Assembly (NCBI RefSeq): GCF_017591435.1
Contig: NC_059283.1
Coordinates: 11,855,945 to 11,919,944, forward strand
Source: Portunus trituberculatus
Lineage: Eukaryota; Arthropoda; Malacostraca; Decapoda; Portunidae
Length of the DNA stretch: 64,000 nucleotides
Direction: 5' to 3'
The notes under the pieces were generated by a model that was given only the letters and a program-made list of their open reading frames with translations, ran no database searches and was not told where the DNA came from. A program made the position numbers and the translations under genes. Shown here in pieces: positions 59,728 through 64,000 of the stretch. Position 1 is the stretch's first letter. Each line of letters begins with the position of its first letter.

Positions 59728-60500
59728 CGCCAAATTCCACATCACTCACAGTCTCCCCCGCAAGCAAGCAATCACGCTGCATAATTGAATCTCGACCTTT
59801 GTGAAAGATTCCAAACACTTGATACATAACAGTACTTCAACACGCAACATTACCACCCGCTCACTCAATTTTTACGAATCGTCACTCCTCAGCCTGGCGT
59901 CCTGTTGGTATTTCATGGCGTGGTCTGCGCTACGTGTCTCAGGTATGTTAGTAATTGAAGAGTGTGTCTACCTGACCTATAATTCCTACCACGTTGACTT
60001 GTGTTTTCTGTTGAGATTAGTGTTACCTTCTGCCTTCTGCTTCCTCTCTCTGTCTGTCTGTATGCCATGATGTTGTGGTGGTGTATTTGACTGGCTTTAT
60101 TATTCTCTGTGTGTGTCTGTATATGTGTGTCTGTGTATGTGTGCTGTCTTGCTACGCTGTCGTTTTAAGAAGAGAGAGGACAAACTAATCTCTAATCCCA
60201 GACATAAGATAAGGTTAGATAAAGATATCCTTGTACCAAACAGCTCAGTAACATAGTATCAGTTTAATTTTTGAGTACATTGTCATTGGAGGATTGACAG
60301 TTTGAAGTTAGTGAAGTTTGCGTCATTTTTCTCTTTTTTTTTTTATATTGCAGGTTTTAGAATTATATCTAAATGTGAAATCTGGAAACTGCCTGTTGGA
60401 ATATTCTTAAAAAGCAAACTGACTTCCTCTCTCCTGATCTCTCCTCTTTAAGTCCCACCAATCAGTCAGTAAATAGGAAGAAAAGAAGGTGCGGTAAAGG
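59728..60500. other. No gene recognised
   Basis: Unique sequence with a small GT-rich patch at 60100-60140. The 89-codon frame at 59801-60070 has a hydrophobic C-terminal half and no recognisable motif. Confidence 0.4.
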
Positions 60501-60504
60501 ATCA

Positions 60505-60692
60505 GAAGGAGGAGGAGAACGAGGTGAAGGAGGAGCAGGAGCAGGAGCAGGAGGAAGAGGAGGGAGAAGAAGAGGAAGAAGAAGAGGAAAAAGAAGAGAA
60601 GGAAGAAGAGGAGGAGAAGATGGAAAAAGAAGAGAAAGAGGAGGAGGAGGAAAAACAAGAAGAAAATTTACTTGAAGAAAGAAGAAGAGGAG
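60505..60692. repeat. GGA/GAA purine tract
   Basis: Imperfect GGA/GAA repeats; the Glu-rich frame is an artefact. Confidence 0.93.
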
Positions 60693-61062
60693 GATTTACT
60701 TATATATTTCAACTCTTTACAAATTCAAACCATCAGTGTTGAATTTCCTCTCATTTTTCTATTTCCTTATATTATTTCCGTCGATTATAAACTGGCCGTA
60801 CTCAAAAACAAAATTCCTTGGTACCTCATCTTTTTGAACAGAGGAAGAAGAAAAAACCACACATATTCGAGAGCTCCCATTTAATTATTTACAGAGAGAA
60901 GACAATAAAGGCAAGCTGACGCGCATCTTTCCTACTTTCTTGCATAGACGTCCAATATTCACAAGACATTATTGACAACGACGAAAGGGAAACAATAGGA
61001 GGGAGAAGTATTGGGAGGGAAAATTAAACGAATCTTCCCTTTTTTTACTTTGACTTATACTG

Positions 61063-61064
61063 AC

Positions 61065-61098
<34 letters not shown>

Positions 61099-61155
61099 AT
61101 AGCATTATTTGTGTTCATGGCAAGGGAATGTTGGAAGTCTTCACACACACACACA

Positions 61156-61238
<83 letters not shown>

Positions 61239-61382
61239 TCTCTTCCCTTCCCTTCTCTTCTCTCGTTTCATCTTTCCTTTCTTACCTCATCGTCATTCTA
61301 CTACCACCACCATCTCCTCCTCTTCTTCCTCCTCTTCCTCCTCCTCTTCCTCCTCCTCTTCCTCCTCCTCCTCCTCCTCCTC
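61063..61382. repeat. (GT)n, (CA)n, (CT)n and CCT-rich compound
   Basis: GT at 61064-61095, CA at 61142-61159, CT at 61159-61231, pyrimidine-rich linkers and CCT at 61317-61383. Confidence 0.94.
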
Positions 61383-61734
61383 TTACTCGGGCAGCATCTT
61401 GGAAAGGAACACGTAGAATGTGGACGGAGAAATGAGAAAGAAAACGAGAGGGAGAAAACGTTAAGCAACTTCCCTTCTTCCGTGACATCTTTAACCCACC
61501 AAGCAAGCGTTCGTCAATACAGAATGAAGAGAAGCTAAAACTGCAACACAACTAAAGAAATCGACTTGACCGTGTTTTGTCTGCCCCTTCCTGGAAAAGC
61601 AACACGTCTCTTAGCCCCAACTTTCTCCTCTCCCTTCTTTGGCCTCTTTCCAGCCCTCACAAAGCTAAAAAGAAGACTGGACCACTGGAGTATCATCTTA
61701 GCCTCCTCCTTCGCCTCCTCCCACGTAACTCTTA

Positions 61735-61960
61735 TGTCTTTATTCAGAAACGCTTTGATCTCACGCCACGACTGTTTTCAAGGGCCACAGAGATGATTAG
61801 CGGGTTTTCAAGAGTGTTTCTCCAGATAATAATGTAGAAATCTTGTCACTCTGCCTTTAGAACCGTAAAACCACCTTAAGAAACTCGTGTAAAATTATAT
61901 AAAGCCTTTTGAAATAATGGAGGTAAAGCGCAGAAGGGTTTGAGAATACGACCTATAGAC
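61735..61960 (-). mobile_element. Dispersed VNTR element, single internal repeat
   Basis: Reverse complement of the family at 24145 and 57175. The tail is seen as 'tattcagaaacgctttgatc', then one repeat ('gattagcgggttttcaagag', 'gtttctccagataataatgt'). The head is seen as 'aagccttttgaaataatgga' and 'gggtttgagaatacgacc'. With a single repeat, it shows the minimum unit. Confidence 0.83.
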
Positions 61961-62018
61961 GCACCGACAGTAATCTTGGTAACGCGTCGCTGCAAATTAC
62001 TCTTGTATGAATGGAATA

Positions 62019-62240
62019 TTAACCCTTCAGTACTGGAACGCATTTTTTTTTTTTTTTTACCAGAGTTTTGGGTGTGGTTAGACGATTTTATTGACATTAG
62101 GAAGGGTCTATGGAGGTCATATGATTAACGACCACGGTCTTCACTATTTCAATCCCCACATAAGTTTCTGAAGCTGTATAAAATCATCAAATAGTAAGCA
62201 GAATGAATATGGAAACGCGACATGGCACTGAAACGGTTAA
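62019..62240 (+). mobile_element. piggyBac-like MITE, full length
   Basis: TTAACCCTTCAGTACTGGAA to GGCACTGAAACGGTTAA, with an expanded T run near the left end. It is the only copy found to the right of 31.2 kb. Confidence 0.82.
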
Positions 62241-62358
62241 GCGGTCTATTGATTCTATAAAAGATTCTTGGTACTGGAAGGGTGGAGCCAGAGAAGGAGG
62301 GAGTTAGAGAGGGAAGAGAGGGAGGGAGTGGAGAGGTGGATGAGTGGGTGGAGAATGT

Positions 62359-62360
<2 letters not shown>

Positions 62361-62416
<56 letters not shown>
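62361..62416. repeat. (GT)n microsatellite
   Basis: A perfect GT tract. Confidence 0.97.
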
Positions 62417-62419
<3 letters not shown>

Positions 62420-62495
62420 GTTTGTATTAGTGTTGAGATTGTAGTGGTTGTTGTTGTGGTTTTTCTTTTACTATCTTTTTTTGTATTCGAGTGAT

Positions 62496-62499
<4 letters not shown>

Positions 62500-62579
<80 letters not shown>
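62500..62579. repeat. (CT)n microsatellite
   Basis: A perfect CT tract. Confidence 0.97.
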
Positions 62580-62580
<1 letters not shown>

Positions 62581-62966
62581 ATTAAATAAGAAACCTCCCA
62601 TTTTCTCCGCAATGAATAAAAAAAATATCTCCAATGAGGCATAATTTTTTCAGAACAAATTTTTTTCTTTTATTTTTATTATATTTGAGATCGTGAACTT
62701 AATTTCCATCTTCCCCCTTTCTGTGTTGCTTCACCCTTCCGTCATCAAAGCCTTCCTTATCCTTCGCTACCTAGGCAAATTGTACGTACACCTTCTCTTA
62801 ACCTTTCTTCTCGTTTCCAAATGGTGGTTATATATTTCTCGTACATTTCTCTCTGTTTCCGTCTGTCTGTTTGTCTGTTTTGTCTGTTTCGTCTGTTTAG
62901 TTTAGTTCGTTCACTGTTTATGTGCGTTTCTGTTTGTCTCTCGTTTGTTTTACTATTTTCTGTTTT

Positions 62967-63083
<117 letters not shown>

Positions 63084-63099
63084 CCTTTTCTAACTTTGA

Positions 63100-63655
63100 A
63101 AATATTCTCTTCATGAACCTTTCTCTATTTTTAACTATTCTCTTTAAATAACCTGCGTTCTTCTCTAGTGCCTCCTTTAGATTCACTCGCTTTTTTTTTT
63201 TGTCTTTTCTTTATTTATCATTTTTCTACTTTTACTTTTCTTGATTACCTTCCCTATTTACACTTTTCCTTATCAGCTTTCCCTTCCTTTACCTTAAACA
63301 GATCTTCTTTTATCTTAACGCATTTTTTTCCACACGTCCTACATATCACTATTTATTTTCCCTCGCTTGTCTAAACTCCTTTCCAAAAACTTTACAAAAT
63401 CCTCTCTTGATGGGCTTTTCTCCCTTTTCCTTAATGATTCTCCGTAAATACCCTGCCTTCTCTTCCTTTAATGCCTCCTTCAGTCCCATCACAGAAAGCC
63501 TCGCCTCTGCGCTGCCCGGGATAAAAAGACTTCAGAGAATGTGTCACAAAACTTGCTCCCTGGCGTGTGAAGTGAAAAGGAGTCCTCACAGGCGGGTGAA
63601 GAGGTTGACTCCCCCGCCTTCTGTATGAGTGAATAGGGTACTGGGAAGGTTAATA
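63100..63655. other. No gene recognised
   Basis: T/C-rich sequence. 'ccttt...ttaatgattctccgtaaata' phrases near 63430 echo 'tattctctttaaataacctgcgtt' near 63137, hinting at a ~290-bp diverged duplication ('cctgcgttcttctctagtgcctcctt' type against 'cctgccttctcttcctttaatgcc'). Confidence 0.4.
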
Positions 63656-63656
63656 A

Positions 63657-63822
63657 TTGGGTGTCCCCTTTAAAGAATGGAAAAGTTACCCCTAGGGAGT
63701 CGACCCGTGTGTTTTGAACTGAGATATGGTTAAGGGAGACTTTTTTCATTGCCTCCGGGTGTTCCTTTCAAAGAGTAGAGAATGGTGCCAGTGGGAGTGA
63801 GGCGAGTGTTTTGAAGTAGTGC
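63657..63822. repeat. Two-copy ~98-bp direct repeat
   Basis: 'gggtgtcccctttaaagaat' (63659) and 'gggtgttcctttcaaagagt' (63757) start matching segments, each later containing 'gtgttttgaa'. The copies are diverged. Confidence 0.6.
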
Positions 63823-63941
63823 TTAGTTAAAGAGTTATTATTGTCATTATTATTCTCTTTTTTAATAGTTTTTTTTCCCTATCTCTTTTCCTTCTCTTTC
63901 TCTCTCTATTATCTTTTCTCTGTCTCTCTTTTTTCTATTTT

Positions 63942-63942
<1 letters not shown>

Positions 63943-64000
<58 letters not shown>
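63943..64000. repeat. (CT)n then (CTAT)n at window end
   Basis: CT to about 63990, then CTAT units cut by the window edge. Confidence 0.95.

Overview
This is a non-prokaryotic window, almost entirely non-genic and extremely rich in microsatellites. The tRNA-derived SINEs, the LINE 3' ends, the arthropod-type TTAGG tracts and the very dense (GA)n/(CA)n/(ATT)n repeats point to a decapod crustacean. A brachyuran crab, perhaps a swimming crab, is my best guess; this rests on recollection of such repeat families, not on a search. I see no intact, convincing host protein gene, no rRNA and no functional tRNA. Nearly all long open frames are translations of simple repeats.

Region 1 (1-33.5 kb) is a mosaic. 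It holds about 17 of the 18 copies of a ~210-bp inverted-terminal-repeat element (TTAA flanks, CCCCTTCAGTAC ends), which I interpret as a piggyBac-like MITE. It also holds four full-length tRNA-like SINEs and one SINE tail, 3' ends of at least two non-LTR retrotransposon families, a TTAGG-rich interstitial tract, a fold-back inverted duplication, and several degenerate tandem arrays with periods of about 50, 72, 120, 150 and 160 bp. Long polypyrimidine and polypurine blocks (up to ~220 bp of one dinucleotide) lie between them.

Region 2 (33.56-53.53 kb) is the most striking part: a tandem array of five copies of a modular unit. Each unit carries a well-conserved ~1.3-kb core with repeated GGCGCC hexamers, a GTGGTG-rich minisatellite, and a ~125-bp module bracketed by (GT)n on the left and (CA)n on the right. 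Most units also carry a trinucleotide-rich module. The units differ by internal deletions, by a tRNA-Val-like SINE inserted in one (CA)n, and by a 3.65-kb block between units 3 and 4. That block holds a decayed PIF/Harbinger element: a spliced transposase pseudogene (+) with all three catalytic acidic codons still visible, and, facing it on the minus strand, a truncated Myb/SANT-like partner fragment that runs into the array.

Region 3 (53.5-64 kb) returns to simple repeats. It contains two members of a dispersed element with an internal ~132-bp VNTR (5 repeats and 1 repeat; a third member with 2 repeats lies at 24.1 kb), a 120-bp tandem triplet, two non-LTR 3' ends, one with coding remnants, and one more MITE. 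The genes do not form a pathway; what the window records is the interplay of transposons, tandem duplication and microsatellite expansion.
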